From Amblyornis subalaris (lineage: Eukaryota; Chordata; Aves; Passeriformes; Ptilonorhynchidae): a stretch of 64,000 bases of DNA. A program made the position numbers and the translations under genes. Below the pieces are notes generated by a model. It made no database searches. It was not told the DNA's origin and was given only the letters and a program-made list of their open reading frames with translations. The DNA is taken from assembly GCA_018881555.1 (NCBI GenBank), contig JACAXG010000091.1:2824194-2888193 (forward strand). Reading direction: 5' to 3'. Within the stretch, counting starts at the first letter, position 1, and every line of letters begins with the position of its first letter. Below, one piece after another: positions 24,901 to 38,500 of the stretch.

Positions 24901-27750
24901 GGAAGGATGCGTCTGTAGACAATGGAGCATCTCGGTGTCAGTGCTTGGCTGAGAACACGGNTGCCTCTGAAGACCCACTGCTCAGTGACAAATGTGTTCA
25001 CCTGTGACAGTTGTGCAGGTCACAGCACCCATGCCTGTGTGCCCTTGTACATGCAGGCACAGTCCTGACTCCTCAGCAGCACAGGTACCCCACTTGTGAG
25101 CTGGTGCTGGAATACAGCCGGAGCCCACAGCTAGGGTGTGCCTGTACCTCCCTCTGTGAAGTTGTCTGGTTTATTATCTGTAAAACAGAACACCTGGGAA
25201 GATGAGCCAAATAGTATTAGATATAATCAGATACTTTCTGTCTTCAGGTGCCACCCATGTGCACACCTTCCCTACCAGCTGTGGAGTGAACCTGCTAACA
25301 ATTCTATTAATAACGAGCAGTATAAGTAGGTGAACTGGATGAACTTGTGTGAAAGCAAAACCCCAGAGGTAGATCAGTTGCTCTGTTCAAAGCAAACAGA
25401 TAACTATCCCAGGCTTCAGGCAACTCTCCCCCTTTCCCACCTCCTCCTTTGGGGCATCTCCAGACATGTCCAGGGTGGTGCAGCCTGGCAAACACACATT
25501 TAATCGGTGATTTATAAATTTACAAAAAGGATCACGAAGCCACCAATGACCCTGGGAAATGCCAAGTGCCAGAACTTCCTCTGAGGTCTCTCTTTTGCAT
25601 TCATCTTCACTGTACATGACACTGTTAGTACACAAAAGTAAACCTGTTCCTCAGAGGGTTGTGTCCTCTGCTGTCTGAAGTTCCAAGCCACCTGCAGTAC
25701 CACCACCAGCTGCCTGTGAAATCCCACGGTGGGGACTGTCCTCAGCTGAGCACCAAGCAGCAATGCCTACAGCACACAGCGTTCTTGCAGGCAGAGCTCG
25801 TCACTGGCCGCAGGAAAATACCACCAGAACCCGTTTCCAAGTGTCTGCTCATCCCTGGGGCCCTTTCATTCCTGATGCAACACCTGAGTTTTGTGTCAGT
25901 GCAGGGATGAGCAAGGGACAGACTCTGGACTGCAGCATTGTTAGTCACTAACTCTTCCATCAGCTGGCAGGTTGAACAATGGAGATGGGAGGCTCTTGGA
26001 CACACATTTCTGTGCCCTTGACAATAATAAAAATTGATGCTTTGGGGGTTATGATTGCCAAGGGGCACAGCTCAGCACCAGTGTGATGAGTAGGGCACTT
26101 CCAGAGAGGCAGAGAGACATGGCTTAGGACCACAAGGACTAAGGACAGTCTCCTCAGCAAGACTTTGGATATCTTGAGCTACTGAGCATGCTTCTGAAAT
26201 GTACACTCTTCTCCTGCCTCTCCTCCTCATCAGATCTAAGAACAGGATGCAGAGGTAAAGGCAGGGCTGGCATTGTGTCTTATATGAAACAGTTCAATTA
26301 GCTGTTTGAGGGTTGTAAAATAATTTTGAGGTGTTATATACTCGTAGTAGAATCTCTGGAGTAAAAAACCCCTTTCATTCTAATTTACTGATTTTTCAGT
26401 ATGCAGCTGTATTCAGGCCAAAAAGGGTCTCCAGCAAATCCAGCTTGGTTGTCAGAGGGACTTTTAAATTTTCAATAGTTCTCTATGTGAACTAAAACAG
26501 TGTTCATTTCAGATTAACATCCATATGGCAGTCTTTTAGATTCTGGAGTTTTCTTGCCTGTCATTATGGGTAAAATATTTGACAGCTATTAAAACAGCTT
26601 CAAGTGGGATTTTGGAGTCAACAGCAAGGATTTTTGAAAGCATCTGGGCAAGGTAAAGGTCCAATTCCTGTTGCCATTCAGTGGGGCTTCAGGTGCTCTG
26701 CCACTTAGCTGGCTTTCTAGCACCATTCCAAAATCTTGGATAAGAAGTAATGAAAAATCTTAAAGCAATGCAGTAAATATTATTGCTGTTTACTACATAA
26801 ATTGGGAGCAACCAGAGAGAAGAGTGCAAAAATCACAGAAAAGTAGATTAACAATAAGTTCCTTTGCTTGGGGAACTCTCAGAGAACAAAGAAAATGAAG
26901 GTAAAACCAGAGGTGTAGTTACTTGGAGAAAAAACAGAAGGTTACAGAACCGTCCAGAATATTTCTATACTAGTGGGTGCATTAAGACAGGAAGGCAGGA
27001 GGGACCAACATAAAGACTTGTTGAGGAATCCCTTAATACTGCAGCAAAGCAAACTGTAATTTGATTTCTCCCTTGGGCACACAGTCCCTATCCTTAACTA
27101 ATAGCACTTTCACCTGGGGAAATGTCTCATTGCTCTGCAATGAGAATGCTGAGCTCGCACAGGGAGGTGTCAGCAAGGCTGACCAACCTCGGTCCTCACA
27201 CACCCCTTATGGTACAGTTGGCAACAGCACTCCCACTGCTTTCTCCACCTACACGAAGCTCATCAAATCAGTGTCTCTTCTCAGTACAAGGTATAGATTT
27301 CTCTCACATGTTGGGAAACGAGAGCTTTGGGCTTCATCGTCAATGTTTTTCCGATCGCACCNTTACATCACCACTCTGTGCTCTTACACTAAATGGTGCC
27401 ATGGTGCTGCCTTATGGTGCATTTGTCAGTGTTCAGAAAAAGTAATTCTTTGTCTTTGCGCACCAAAAAAAAGTGGAAGGCATGTGCGATTCTTCCTTTG
27501 TGTGAGGATACGATTCACTGATGGCGTCTTTTATAAACACTTCATGTCCTCCACCTAAAGGTGCTGTGTGCTCCAAAAGAGCCAAATATATTAGCATTCT
27601 TCAACCATAACTTTTGAAGTCAGCATTTGACTATTTTTGCATTTCTTCCAGGCTGTAGTTAGACAACTTCTAATTCTATGGGGAAAGCAAAGACTATAAA
27701 ATGCCAGAGCTCCACTCTGCTGAAATAACATTAGTGAAATATCAAGTCCT

Positions 27751-27806
27751 TTATGATGTCATGAGGGATTCCTTAATGTGACTATACCCTCCTAATGACA
27801 TCATAA
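27751..27806. promoter_or_regulatory. inverted pair of CRE/ATF-like sites
   Basis: TTATGATGTCAT at 27751-27762 and ATGACATCATAA at 27795-27806 are exact reverse complements, 12 bp each, 32 bp apart. Inside the arms GAGGG and CCCTC also pair if a 3-nt bulge is allowed. Each arm contains TGATGTCA, an ATF/CREB/AP-1-family-like octamer. It could be a paired binding site, a hairpin, or the relic of a small inverted-repeat transposon. Chance is not negligible for a 12-bp inverted repeat in 64 kb. Confidence 0.4.
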
Positions 27807-30039
27807 AAAACAACTGCAACATCAGAAAACAGCCAAGGGTCATCAATCAGCCTATCCTCTCTCCAACTCACCAGGGGCAGCAGCCCAACTTGCTCCTATC
27901 TGCTTTTTATGAGCAGTGCTGTCCTCTGAATAGCACACAGAGAAGAGACTAATAATCATACAAATATCAGGGAGAGCGGTCAATCATCACCTGAAATGTT
28001 CAGTGCACCTGAGGGAAATCCGGGTGCTGCAGCCTGAAGAGTCTGCAAGTTTAGCATGTAGAAGAGACAACATTACTGCCTTAGAGGTGACCTGGCATTC
28101 TCTGGGCAACAGGCAACACAAGTTGGTAATTCAGACTTTTTCTAAAATGCGGGGACAATGGGACTGAAAGATGAATTCTCTGGTTGCTCTCTGTGTCCTC
28201 TAGGTAATCCATGTTGCCCAGATAACCAGCTGCATATTCCATAGTACAATGACCACACTGAAAGAGTTTGCATCTTCCAATTGAAATGGTTGATAGTCCA
28301 AACGAGACACAGTGCCAAATCCTCTGGCGAGAGAAAAACCAGCCTCCTCCACTTCTGAAAACACAATGCCTCAGAGTTAGAGCCTCATTATACTCTCTGA
28401 GGAACACTTGGAAGTTTTCCAGGGTTGGGGACAACTTGAGGAGTTTCCCAGGCTCCCATTAAAAACCTCCCATGTAATGAGACAGATAATGTGGTCTTTG
28501 AGGGTCTTGGACAGTGTTTAAAACAGAGCTTCTGCCAGCAGGGCGCTGACCAAAGAAGGGTTTTTTTGTCAGATAAGAAGGGGAAGGATCTGTTTCCTTA
28601 CCTTGGTCCTCACAATTTTACAAATGTTCCTGCAGTGAACTCCTGAGTGGGCAGGCTGTAGAAAATCTCCACCTCTGGAGGTATTGGGAAGGGGAATTTG
28701 TCACAGCTCTAAAATAAACTGAACTTGGAGATAGCCTCTTGGCTTAACAGTGAGTGTGCCTTTGAGCTCTCCATGACTCTGACCCCTTTCAAGAGCACAT
28801 GGGCTGGAGCCATCAGCAGTTCTGTGTTTCACCTGCTCCCCCCTCTAAGCAGCTGCAGAAGGAAGTCTGTTTTCACAGATCTGATATGAAAGTTGTGTTT
28901 TGACTTTACTTCGGTGTTCCAGTGTCTCCAGCCAGCCTATAGAGAAGCACACAGCACTCTTCTCCACTTCTTTCCACACCCTGCAATAGATGCAGAAATT
29001 ATCTTAGGGTCAAACAACAGGGCAACAGCTCAAAAACTGCTCACTCTGGGCCAAGAGAATTGTATCAACAGTAATGAAAATCACACCATTCCCAGGCAAG
29101 GGAGCAGCAGCCTTGCTGCCTTTTCCTGGGGCTTTGAAGTCTCTGTTGCTCTGCGAGGCTTGCATCACCTTCCTTGCTCCTTGCAGTGCTCTGTTGGCTA
29201 CCATCCGATGAATCCCTGTCCATGCCAATTCCTCACCCCCAATGAGTGCTGGGCCAGTCATTTCTGTGTACATATTAGCTAACAGATATTAAACCACCCT
29301 TCCCTTTGATTTGTTTATTTCATAACACGAGGTAAACCCAATTTGTATATTTTTTAAACACTGTTGAGGAGCTTGGAGGGAGCACATCTCTGACAGAGGT
29401 GTACAGAATGGGACTGTGACAATGGCAGTGGCAGGGGTGTGGCTGGTGAATGTCCACACCCTCACACCAGCATGGCGATTCCTGAAAATAGCAGCTCAAG
29501 TCCAAATCCTGCTCAGATCATCCACCTGGGGGTGGCTGCTGTGACTTGCAGCCACGCCCTGCTCAGGTTGTCCCACATGGCGTTTTGTGCAGTTGGCCAC
29601 GCTGGCTGTGTCCCTGTTCTCAGCCCAGGCCAATGCTCTGGTCAGAAGATCCCCAGCGTGTGACTCGGGAGCAAATGGTCTCAGTGGAGCCACTGATCCT
29701 GGGCTAGCCACTGACTAGCCAAGCCCAAGGGACCGGCTGATCCCTGACTATACATCTTGTCACTTTATTTTTTCATACCATGCCATTTGCATCCTCTTAG
29801 TCTTGTAGGACCAATGCAACTGCCATCCCATGAGGCCTGATGAGGCCAAATACTTCCAGAACTGCTGCTGCACAGATGATCTTCCCCAGGGTTTCTTTCA
29901 GTTTCTCTTTCTTTTGATCCAAATAGCAGTCCTGTGCTGAACGGTGCTCTCAGACAGTTCATTAATTTAAGGGCACCAGAGCTCAAGGAGATCATTTACA
30001 AGTCAGCATGAAGTAGAGAGGAAAGGAGGAGACAGTGCT

Positions 30040-30245
30040 GCTGGCATTTTCGATAAATGAGATATTCAATAATTTTAATCTCGGTGTAACTCTGCTATTT
30101 CCAGATTATATAATCCCACTCTTGAAAGAGGGTTATTTGAGCAGACTGTCACATTAAATAGACACATTTGCTGCATATGTTAATTGCAGTGGAAAGCTGT
30201 TAAGCAAATAAGCTTGTTTCGTCAAAATGTTATTCTTTTAGCAGG
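30040..30245. promoter_or_regulatory. candidate conserved non-coding element
   Basis: An AT-rich block with homeobox-like cores (TTAATTGCAG near 30180) and blocks such as AATCTCGGTGTAACTC and CACATTTGCTGCATATG. A retained CpG (TTTCGTC) is also present. No repeat family is recognised and all frames are closed. The call rests on texture only. Confidence 0.28.
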
Positions 30246-32416
30246 TCTGTTCCTTTCATGGATCTCCAGTGCACAAGCCATGGTCTTCTAGAATGCACAT
30301 TTCAGTTTAAGGCAAAGAAATGTGTTCACTGAACTGATCAATTTTTTTATCATGTTGACTTTTGTTTGAATTTTAAGGCATGCTGTGCCACAGAAGTAGA
30401 TTCTTTTAAACAGGTTTATTTCTACAGCAGGATATCGATAGAAAAATTTGAATCTATATGTAGAGAAGGACTAACTGTATTTTCTTAAGAGATATTAGCA
30501 TTAATAAATCCTGCAACATACTGCCTGACACACCACACTAGTACTATGCATTTACCAAGTTCTCTTTATCACTTCAGGTAAAAAGCAACTGTGTACAATC
30601 TAAGCACTGATCATATTTATTGTTACTATTTCTTATGCAATAAAATCCCCTTAACTGCACCTTATTTTTTAATAAAATCTAGGGGTTTGGTCACGATTTT
30701 CTGAAGCAGTGAAAATAGGAATATATAATTACATGCTGCTTCTAAACTCACACATTTTAATTTCTTTAGGCAAGCAAAGGAGGCTGAAAAGAAGAAGCCT
30801 ATGCAAATTGGAATACACACAATTTTCTGACAATCACTTAGCCTGCGTCTTTCTGCTGTGCAATCTACTAACAGCTGGTTTGTTTTACATGCAAGGTGGG
30901 AACATCAGCAGTGGAAATAGAGAGCAGATTGGAAATGGATTAGTTCTGAAGTGGCCATTGGTCTCTCTTCTTTCAAAGAGGTAAAGGATATCAGCTTTTT
31001 ACACACAAAGCAAAACACTAATTGACGTTTCGAAGCCAAGAGGCATTTTGGGGTAGCTGGTGGCAATTTTCAAAGGGAAAAGGAAGTTCTTTTAATAACC
31101 TCTGATTTTTGAAAAGACAAATCTGATCTTCCTCAGACAAAATTCGCACATTCAAACTCATGCCCGAATTTTAAAAATAAATAAGAAACGTGGCCAAATG
31201 CATGTCCTAGGATTCTTCATGGGTTCAGAAAAAATTCGAGGTGCATGTACATGCAGCACACATCCAAACANGTAAGAATTTACATGGCATTCTTACCTGT
31301 AACAGGTGCCAAAGCATCCTCAACCCACACTCCCTGAAGTGTTGTTCCACCTGCCACCTCAGCAAAACTCTCTTAGCTCTGTTTTTTGGTAAACTTATGC
31401 ATCCATGTCATTTCATTTTCTTATCAGGATCTCAGTCACACTCATGCAGTGCTGTCAACCATATCCTGAAGGCACCTGAGTGCTTGAGGTATTCCTGCAA
31501 TTACAATTTACAGGGAAAAAAATTTACTGATGATGCATAAAATCTCAAATGTAATTCAGTCTCTCCAAGAGTAGCCAGGAAGTCCATTCCGACAACAGTA
31601 ACCATCCCACTAATGCCAGCAGCCCTCACTCTCATGGAGAAGAAGAGCTGAGTGGCACCAGGTCACATTCACATGATTATTTTTCAGAGCAGAAACACAT
31701 TTAAAAAAGCATATGCAAGCAGTTATAATTTCTCCTTTTGACCATTTCCCTGTATCAACAATGTACATTTGCACTTCATGTAAAAGTCAAGATAAACCCA
31801 ATATAAAGAAACTACCCAAAGCAATCTCCTTTCACTAGCAATCTGCAGGAAAATGTTTTCTTTAAGTGCCTTTAAATGAACCCCATTGAGAAAATGAAGA
31901 ACATTATGAACTGCAAAAACTGTGTGCCTGCTAGCCATACACGGCTTGAGCACAGTGTTCGTAAAAGGGAAGCATAAAACCCCCTGAACAGCTTAAGGGA
32001 GTGCTGGAGCCAAGGTAGAGAGAATAAAAATGGACTAAACTTGCAGGTGAGGGAGGCAGTGGCTCAGGAAGACATATGAGCTTCAAAAATTCAGCAAGGC
32101 CTCTTAGCAGAACAGCACTGTGTAGGCAACCTGTGTATCAGACAATGCATGAAGTGAACTAAAACTCGGTTCTGTTAAGTGACTCTCTCTGTAGCTGATC
32201 TTACCTTAGTTAAGTCTTCTTCTTATATAAAACTTGGCAGCCTAGATGGCTGATTCCACTGACATACCATGAGAAAGACTGTGAGACTGTTATCCATACT
32301 GAGCACTGTCTACCTCAGGCTATAGAGCTTCATCTAAGCTCATCTTCTCACAACTCCAGGTCTGGCCTTTCCATTACAGTCTTGGGCTAAGTTGTGCTCC
32401 CCTGGCATCTTGCAGT

Positions 32417-32526
32417 ACAACCTTAAGCAACTTGGTCANAGTTGGCCATGCTTTGACAGTGGGGTTAAATTAAATGCACCCAGAGTTCCCTTCCAATCTG
32501 AATTAACCTGTTTTTCTGTGATTCCA
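32417..32526 (+). mobile_element. CR1 LINE 3' tail, 5'-truncated
   Basis: In order, ACAACCTTAAGCAACTTGGT, AGTTGGCCATGCTTTGACAG, GTTCCCTTCCAATCTGAATT and a degraded TCTGTGATTCC end match the sense strand of a CR1 3' end (GAGCAACCTG..., GGCCCTGCTTTGAGCAGGGGG, GGTCCCTTCCAACCTGAATT, TTCTATGATTC). About 110 bp remain and divergence is considerable, so this is older than the 47.8-kb copy. The left limit is uncertain. Confidence 0.75.
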
Positions 32527-34363
32527 AGGTGGCTGAACACAGATGTTCCAGAAAAAGGGATGGACCAATTTGTCATGCTACAACATTTGTCATGTTNCTT
32601 GCTCAAGGAGCAGTTTCCTCATGAACTAGGCTAGTTATCAACTTAAATCAAAAGGACATTTGTTCATTAATATAATTTTATAATTTAACTGATGCAAAAA
32701 CATGTGCAACTAACATATTATCTATTTGAAATCTCTACTGGTCCGATAGTATACTGTCTTCTGCATGCAGTCCCACAGCCATGGTCACACTCAGCATCAA
32801 GCAACTGCAGGGCTTAATCACAAAAGCCCTTACTCTGCCTGGAGCAACGTGCTTGGAAATGTGCTAAAGCCTCTTCCTGCACGGTCAAGCACAGCACTGA
32901 CAAGGTACCATCTCTGTATGTAACACCACCATCTGCTGCTCAGCCCAGGAGGCCTCATCCCCTGTGTCAGTGAGCGTGTGTCAGGAGGGCAAGGGACACG
33001 AGTGAAGGCAGTTTCCTTGTAAACTGGTGAGCAGACTCCTGTCTGCTGTCTACATTTCACCTTGGAACATCAAACCAGCGTGTGGGGCACTCTGGTTCAG
33101 CTCAGTCAGGCAGGCCAGGGTACTGAGCTCCATTATTTAGCAGGTTTGGTGAGATTTGTGGGAATGGCTCCCTGGCTACCCTGCTCTGGGTCAGTAACTT
33201 GCCACCTGGAGCTTTCTCATTGCAGTAGTTCTATCTTCCTGCTCAATGTATCTGTTACATGTTGGAAAGGACTCGTTACAACNTCATAAATAGAAGGAAA
33301 CTAGGAAGAATCTTTAATCAAGAATCTAAAATTCCACTAACATCTTACCAGAGTTCATAAGATAAAGAGATATCTGAAAAAGCCAAAAGGAGGTGAACAA
33401 GGGGTAATGCATCTCCAGATGAGGAAAAAACCCACAATGCTAAAATGTGGAAGACTACATGAATATGAATTCCTGGCGAGAAATACATTTTTATTTATAG
33501 GAACAATACGTTGCAAAACCTTCAGAACTTGTTTCTAGAGCAGCATGTGAGGCTGAGGATCATTAAAAGTCTCTGCCCTTACTGGAGCATCTCCTATTGA
33601 GGCACAAAATATAAACTGGTCTGTGACAGGAGGAGAGGCAGCAGGGAGTGAAACACACACTGCTGAGTGTTTGAGACTCGCAGGTCCTGCAGCCTTCATC
33701 TATTCTTGACNTCTACCAACTGTTTAAGATTTTTTTGTTCCTGCGACTTTTTATTAGGTTAAGCTGCTATTTGTGTTCAGAATCAAAGAAGGAAAACNGA
33801 ACGACAAAACCACAAAGTATTTTATGCTCTTGTGTGTGCATAGGACTGCAGAGGGTGCCAAGTCCTTGCATGCACCAGGTGAGCAAAACTAAGGCTGGAC
33901 TGCAACTTCCCTCCAAGATCCTACTTGCTCAAACCCTGTCAGCTGCTTCTGTTCTACCCACAAGTAAATGGCACAATCCCCCACTACACGAGAGATCAGA
34001 GAAACACAGCTGTATATGGTTAGACAGGATTTAAGGTCTACAAATATATGTTAGACAAGTATGTCTTTTGTGGATTTTTTTTCTCTCTCTGCTGCCACAA
34101 AAGGTTATTGCTCACAGCTCTATATGGAAAATTATAGTATATGTAAAGACATCACATGAAATTGCAATACACCTATGATGGCAATAAAAGCAACTCTTTT
34201 TTTTTGATGGAACCTGATGACACAGGACTTCAAGTCATGTCAAAAAATATTGGCAATTTTAGGTGTTCCTATTGCTCGAACTGGTAGAAATCTAGCCAAG
34301 CTAAGGAAACCAAGGTGACAAGTGACCGTGAAAGTTCTGAGGGACATTTGCATGGTTCTTGTA

Positions 34364-34375
34364 ATGCATATTCAT
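34364..34375. promoter_or_regulatory. POU-dimer-like site
   Basis: ATGCATATTCAT differs by one base from the palindromic POU-dimer element ATGCATATGCAT. It sits in AT-rich non-repeat DNA. Binding is inferred from motif shape only. Confidence 0.25.
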
Positions 34376-35199
34376 GCACCCAAACCCCTTAGTTCAGCTT
34401 CTATGGTAGTTGAAAAAATGGGACGTGTGATTAGTGCTGCCTTACTTGCTTTTTACCAAGTCAGATCCTCATATGACTGAATTATATGATCAAGAGATAA
34501 CACTCCCTACAACTCAGTTGGGAATGTCTTCTTCTTGGGAAAACTTCCATTAGAAAGAGAAGTGTGTATTGTGGGTCAAGAGAGAGTCTGCCTGGATGAG
34601 CAGTATTTAAGTCACTTATCACCAGGTGTTTCAGCTTCCCACTCCTGCTCACTTTGTCAAGCTCTCACTTCGGGCACCCACTTGACTTCACCTCAAGGCA
34701 TTACTGTAATAGAAAATAAATATTAATAACAATTAATAGTGCTCGGACATGCAAGGCTAANTGTGGACTGCCTCTGGCTGTCAGGAGCAGGTGTTGCAAA
34801 TTTGCCCATGGAAACCATAGTTGTGTAAAACTGCCATAACCACCACAGACATTTATCGAAGACACAGTCACGCAGCAGCAACCCCGTTGCTTTTCCAGAC
34901 TTGTAACTGTTGTCCCAGCTTTGCAAGCTGATTTATCTTCATGCACTTTGTTTTGTGTGTTTAAAAAACGCTCTGGTATAAAAGCTAACGGTGATGTCTC
35001 TGTCAACATATTGGTTTGCATCAAACAAAAACCTCTGAATTCATGCCCAATATTAAGTCAAATTTTTTAATGGAGATATTAGTAATTTGTGCATACAAGT
35101 AAAGGCTGAAGATATTCCCCTTTTGTTGGTGTCAGTAATCAGTACTCACTATATGCAGATGGCAAAACCCTGATAAGCCTGTATTTTATTATTAGTGAA

Positions 35200-35500
35200 T
35201 CGAGGTCGAATACAGGCATCTTATTCAAAGGAGTATATAAAATTGTTGATACTGTCTGCCCTTTTCTCCCTATAAACATTTGTCAATTCACTCGCCATCT
35301 GCTGCTCTGTGTATACACATGCCCAGGCTAATGTTAGCTGAGGTTGCAATATAGCTATGTTAAATAATTTTATCTGATTTGTTGGATGATGGTATTTCTA
35401 ATGGAAAACAACATGGTAATTTCAGAATGTTACTGATTAGATGAAAATGATATTGCATCAAAGTTACTTCCTTAATTTATTCTGAAAAAAACAAGAAGGA
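35200..35500. promoter_or_regulatory. candidate conserved non-coding element
   Basis: Low-complexity is absent, and the stretch reads like a vertebrate CNE. It holds TTGTCAATTCACTCGCCATC with an E-box core (CATCTG), GCTAATGTTAGCTGAGG, and AT-rich homeobox-like segments (GATTAGATGAAAATGATATT). No repeat similarity or coding frame is visible. This is inference pending alignment. Confidence 0.28.
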
Positions 35501-38500
35501 TTTCTCTATTAAGATGCTTAATTAAAATCTATCTCTCTCCATACAAAATCTTTACTCCAGGTCCTGTATGTGATGTCTGAAAAGAACAAAGGCTGATTAG
35601 CATGTTTTACACTCTGCTTTTCTTTTTGTCACTTAGACATTCATTACTGCAATTGTAGCCAGGTTTAGAAGGTCTGAGAGAAAGGGTAAACCTGGCACCT
35701 TTACAAGGAAGAAGACCCAGCAGTGGGGCCTCTTCAACTGGCACAGCCTGATCCTTCCCCTCTTCTCTAAGATCATAACTTAGGGTTTTGAATATATAAA
35801 AATCTTATTTCTATAAGCTCTTCTATTGTTACTCACACAGTCAATAGTGTCACTTTCATTCATATCATTCTGTAGGGAAGTGAGAGGAAGTGCACCAGAC
35901 AGAACAGAGCTATAAATAAGATTCAGCTACCCTGTTCCAAATGCAGATTCAACAGCATTCTTTTAAAAACCACAAAAGCACAGCTTGGNAATTATGGGAA
36001 GTTTTCTTCTTTCTGGAGTTCTGAGAGTGGCTTTCATGAGGTGGCCACCCTTTACTGCTGACTTAAGTGAACAAAAGATGCTTTTGCTTAAAACCAGCTC
36101 TATGAGTTCAAACAACAGAGCAGGGTCACATTGCATGAACACTTTACCTCATGCTTACGAGAAAAGGAACTCAAGAAGCACAACATTCTTACATACAGAG
36201 GATTCCATTTAGAATTACTTCTTAATATGAAAAGTCTTTAGGTTAAAGATGAAAATCTCACAGCAAACTGATTACTGTTGTTTTCTTACAGGCTTGCTGT
36301 GCAACATGAATGATTGCTTGCATTACAGCCAGAAAATGCTGTGCNATACTGGTTACCTTTTTGGGTGGAATTCCGAAAAAACCACATGTACGAAGTCCCT
36401 GGGCGATTTTGATGGACTGACAGAGTTCTGCAAATACCAGCTTTATGTAAATCTTTTGCAACAAAACTGGCCGACTGGGGCTCTGTCAGAGACACACAGG
36501 CAGCAGCTTTTATCCCTGTCTCCAGCAGCCTCACATAAGGGAGCCAGTGTCACCCAAACTCAGCCACCTCTGCAGCGGAGGGGAGGTGCTTGTGGCCCCA
36601 AATACAACATTCAGGATGGGGGGTAACAAACCCTGATTTTTATAGTCGCATAATTATTTTTTCTGTTTTCTTCTCTGTTTTCTCCATAATATCTTCTGGT
36701 TTATATCCATTTAAAATGTTGTCATTGTGTGTGTAGGGAAGGTGCACATACAACCTTCAGCTATAGCTGCTCTGGAGAACATTCCGAGCTGAGTGCTCCG
36801 ACTGTAGCAGCTGAGTCACAGNCCCAGCCTCACAGCAGCCAAAGCACAGAGGAAAGGAGATAAGTTATGTGCATTTTTGCTCCAAACAGCAAACAAATGG
36901 GTTCCTGCAGTCTGAAGTTCCAGCTGGAGCAGTCCTGTGCTCCTTGGAGCGGTACTGCACTTCCTGGCCACAAGGATACACGCTGTAGCCGAAAGGCCAT
37001 GGAAACACATCCTTCTGGTGCAGCCTGTCAGAACACTGACACTGCAGGACAGCCTTATAAATCAGAGATGGGTTTATTTCAGACAGTGCCTTCGTCTTTG
37101 GGGATTCTGGTTGTGCCTTCAATTCTGCCTGACTCTTCCACATTGAAAGTGAGTTTCACATGCAGGTGTTTTGGTTTTGCNGAAAATATCAGTGCCAGTG
37201 AGCATCACTTGAGAGTATCCCCTACCAAAGCAAACCATTTCTAATATAAGGCAGGAAATCACTGGCCAAATCCCCAATATGAACTTTTGTACAGCAATTC
37301 TAAATGCAAAACTACGTTTGTTAATTTTTGATGAAATGTTCATCTGCCTTCAATCTGTTTCACAGTGATTTGATGATACTGAATAGAAAGCAGAAGCAAC
37401 CACAGAAATTTANAGCTTGTGCAAAAATGCTATAAAAATGTTCAGAAGGTTGCAGAGAAAGGGACATTTTGATTTCTGTAGNTCTCAAAGCTTTTAAGCA
37501 TGTGGATGTATGTATAGCTTGTGAGTGATTACTGTTAGGAATTTCTAAGTTTTTTTATTTCCAGCTGTGTGGTTCATGCTTTTTCTGTATCTCATTGCCC
37601 AACTCACTATTTTCAGCTGGTGCCTCTGTAAAACAGAATTTATGAAGTATAAGCAAAGAGCCCATCCTGATGGTCCTGTTCACATTTGTGAAGTGATGAG
37701 TTGGAGCCAAGTGCAATGAAGCCTCTGATTTCCTAGCCATTTATCCTTTGAGTTAGGGTAACTGGAAAGATCTTGANGTTAAAGGAGTACCTAGTGCTGA
37801 AATAAAGCATTAAAGAAAATGAGAATTTAACGATCTGGCGAGAAACCTGACAGTACACCTAAACCTACAGGAGAGTACAAACTGTAACCCTGAGTATCTT
37901 ACCTGTAATTAAAGTAATGATAAGGCCAGGTATCGCTGCCCATTAATAATAAACTGTAAAAACAGAAGATGAAGAGGCAAACATGGAATAGCAATATTGG
38001 GTTCATTCTCTTTTCATTCACACTTGCTTCTCCCTTTCTGCTTGGGCAGCAGCATCCTGGACCAGGCCAAACCCAGCCCCGTGCTCCACGGACAAGTCAN
38101 AGCTGCCGTGCTCTGTGGAAGTTTATGGGAGGGGAATTTTCTGCTCTTGCTAATTTATTCTGTGCTAAGGAGTTAGTATCTAAGGATGAGGCTTTTCATA
38201 TCGTGCATCACTGGCAGACACTCCAGAGATGAACGATATCAGAAAAACCAAGAACTTCTTGTTGCCCAAGGCATGTGCTAGTTTGTTGCCAGTTTATGTT
38301 TCATGCATAATGGCTCTGTTAGCTNCAATAGCTTAAAAATAAAGCAATGAAACACACTCCACAGATACCTGTGGAACCCTCTAACACCCCAGGAANGTGG
38401 AACCTTTTTGAGAGCCATCTCTGGCTAAACCCTCTGACCTGACAGGAAACACGTTCTGCGCTGCTGGGAGTGGTGACAAACCTCGGGGTCGGGCTGAGGA

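Larger units (their letters stand above)
21911..32416. other. gene-free stretch
   Basis: About 10.5 kb with no recognised exon. It contains the CRE-like inverted repeat (27.75 kb) and a candidate conserved block (30.04-30.25 kb). Open frames of 136 codons (24439-24849, plus) and 165 codons (27061-27558, plus) are the longest. Their translations match nothing I know and contain no domain signature. The region 24.4-25.1 kb is mildly GC-richer than its surroundings. Confidence 0.5.

Noticed and set aside
25150..25205. MIR-like TATCTGTAAAACAG stretch
   Set aside because: Only about 20 bp resemble the MIR tail and no core precedes it.
27061..27558. 165-codon plus-strand open frame
   Set aside because: Translation shows no family resemblance or exon boundaries; includes an N and low-complexity Ser/Thr stretches typical of chance frames.
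36249..36626. 125-codon frame after a pyrimidine-rich acceptor-like AG near 36291
   Set aside because: The acceptor is plausible but no donor or upstream exon is found, and the peptide is unrecognised. It could be a terminal exon of an unknown transcript, but support is too thin.
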